DNA from: Alphaproteobacteria bacterium UBA685
Lineage (GTDB): Bacteria; Pseudomonadota; Alphaproteobacteria; Puniceispirillales; Puniceispirillaceae
Assembly (NCBI GenBank): GCA_002299005.1
Contig: DBMZ01000109.1
Location: 2,159 to 9,949 of the forward strand
Direction: 5' to 3'
Length of the DNA stretch: 7,791 bases
In this document: piece by piece, positions 6,880 through 7,791 of the stretch
Numbering within the stretch: position 1 is the stretch's first letter
Layout of the letters: every line of letters begins with the position of its first letter
Made by a program: the position numbers and the translations under genes
Notes under the pieces: generated by a model
Database searches by the model: none
Told to the model about the DNA's origin: nothing
What the model saw: only the letters and a program-made list of their open reading frames with translations

Positions 6880-7791
6880 TTGATTCACCGCCTCTTTTAG
6901 CGCATCTGCGACTTTGACAATTTGCGCTTCTTCCATATATGGATGCATCGGCAAGGCAAGTACAATATCACAAAGCTTATCAGTTATCGCCAATTCCCCA
7001 TTCGCCACAGGATAGCGCTGATAGGGCGCTTGTTTATGCATCGGAATAGGGTAATAAATCATGGTCGGCACACCCTTGGCAGCCAGATGTTCTTGCACAG
7101 CCCCGCGGTCAAGGCCTGTTGGCAATTTGACCGTATATTGTGCCCATGCAGAGGTCGCCCCTTGGCTGAGGCGCGGGGTGATAACGCTGTCGCCTAGCAA
7201 AGCATTATAGCTATCAGCCACATTTTGACGCGCGATAAGCTCTTCTTTGAAGATCGTTAACTTTGACAGCAAAATGGCCGCTTGCATTGTATCAAGGCGC
7301 GCTGTCATACCAATGCGCTCATTGTGATATTTGGTCTTGCCCATGCCATGAACACGGCATGATACGGCTATCTCAGCAATCTCATCACTATCGGTGAAAA
7401 GCGCGCCGCCATCGCCATAACAGCCAAGCGGCTTGGCAGGGAAAAAGCTTGTGCAGGTCGCATCAGCTAGTTTGCCCACAGGGATATCATTGAGCGTGGC
7501 ACCAAAAGATTGCGCCGCATCATCAATCATCCATAGGCCATGTTTTTTGGCAAAATCACGAATGGCAAATATATCTGCCGGCATACCAAACAGGCCAACA
7601 GGCATGATGCCAACAACCTCAAGACCGGCATCTATACCAGCTTGCAAGGCAGATGACAGGTTGCGCGGATCAAGGTTAAAGCTGTGCGGGTCAACATCGG
7701 CAAAGATTGCTGAGGCGCCAAGCACGGCCATGGCCTCAGCGGTTGCTGCGAAGGTAAATGAGGGGCAAATTACCCCTTGTCCCGGGCGCAG
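6871..7791 (-). CDS. DegT/DnrJ/EryC1/StrS-family sugar aminotransferase, WbpE-like, partial (N-terminus cut by window edge)
   Basis: PLP-dependent transaminase that moves an amino group, usually from glutamate, onto a keto-sugar nucleotide for surface-glycan synthesis. The frame is open to the right edge, giving 306 visible residues, so the internal ATG at 7731 is not the real start. The 20 residues before it (LRPGQGVICPSFTFAATAEA) continue the family's conserved N-terminal region. Numbering from the first visible residue, the PLP-nitrogen aspartate is Asp91 in DDAAQSFGA and the Schiff-base lysine is Lys120 in SFFPAKPLGCYGDGG. GMTARLDTMQAAIL, YYPIPMHKQ and LPMHPY follow in the family order. 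From memory, the FFPAKPLGCYGDGGA stretch and the C-terminal motifs most resemble Pseudomonas WbpE, which makes UDP-2-acetamido-3-amino-glucuronate, but substrate in this superfamily cannot be fixed by motifs alone. Family usual length is about 360-390, so roughly 55-80 residues are missing. Any upstream operon partners lie beyond the window. Confidence 0.9.
   Translation of the reverse strand: MRPGQGVICPSFTFAATAEAMAVLGASAIFADVDPHSFNLDPRNLSSALQAGIDAGLEVVGIMPVGLFGMPADIFAIRDFAKKHGLWMIDDAAQSFGATLNDIPVGKLADATCTSFFPAKPLGCYGDGGALFTDSDEIAEIAVSCRVHGMGKTKYHNERIGMTARLDTMQAAILLSKLTIFKEELIARQNVADSYNALLGDSVITPRLSQGATSAWAQYTVKLPTGLDRGAVQEHLAAKGVPTMIYYPIPMHKQAPYQRYPVANGELAITDKLCDIVLALPMHPYMEEAQIVKVADALKEAVNQAD

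Overview
The window reads as ordinary chromosome of a Gram-negative proteobacterium, most probably an alphaproteobacterium of moderate GC content. I infer this from protein similarity to known families and from codon style, not from a database search. It holds central carbon metabolism and sugar-nucleotide genes packed tightly, with one tRNA gene. I see no mobile element, CRISPR array or phage gene.

Layout. The left 2.16 kb is malate synthase G (glcB, minus strand), which runs off the left edge a few residues short of the family's usual C-terminus. A 151-base gap upstream of glcB carries two inverted repeats whose centres lie 21 bp apart. Next come two minus-strand genes separated by 14 nt: an AlgC-type phosphomannomutase/phosphoglucomutase and, upstream of it, galU. 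A 100-base divergent promoter region separates galU from a plus-strand pair, gmhA (sedoheptulose-7-phosphate isomerase) and ugd (UDP-glucose 6-dehydrogenase). The ugd gene converges on a minus-strand tRNA-Gly(GCC), with a shared bidirectional hairpin terminator between them. The right end is a minus-strand DegT/DnrJ/EryC1/StrS-family, WbpE-like sugar aminotransferase whose N-terminus lies outside the window.

How the genes fit together. The mutase (Glc-6-P to Glc-1-P), GalU (Glc-1-P + UTP to UDP-glucose) and Ugd (UDP-glucose to UDP-glucuronate) form a complete three-step route to UDP-glucuronic acid, encoded on both sides of one divergent promoter region. If bifunctional, as in its close relatives, the mutase would also supply mannose-1-phosphate. 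GmhA makes the heptose-7-phosphate precursor of LPS core or capsular heptose. The aminotransferase makes amino sugars for surface glycans. The right two thirds is therefore a surface-polysaccharide precursor locus. Malate synthase G serves glyoxylate metabolism and looks like an unrelated neighbour with its own regulatory region.

I did not find a new biological system. The most useful unexplained signal is the paired palindromes upstream of glcB.
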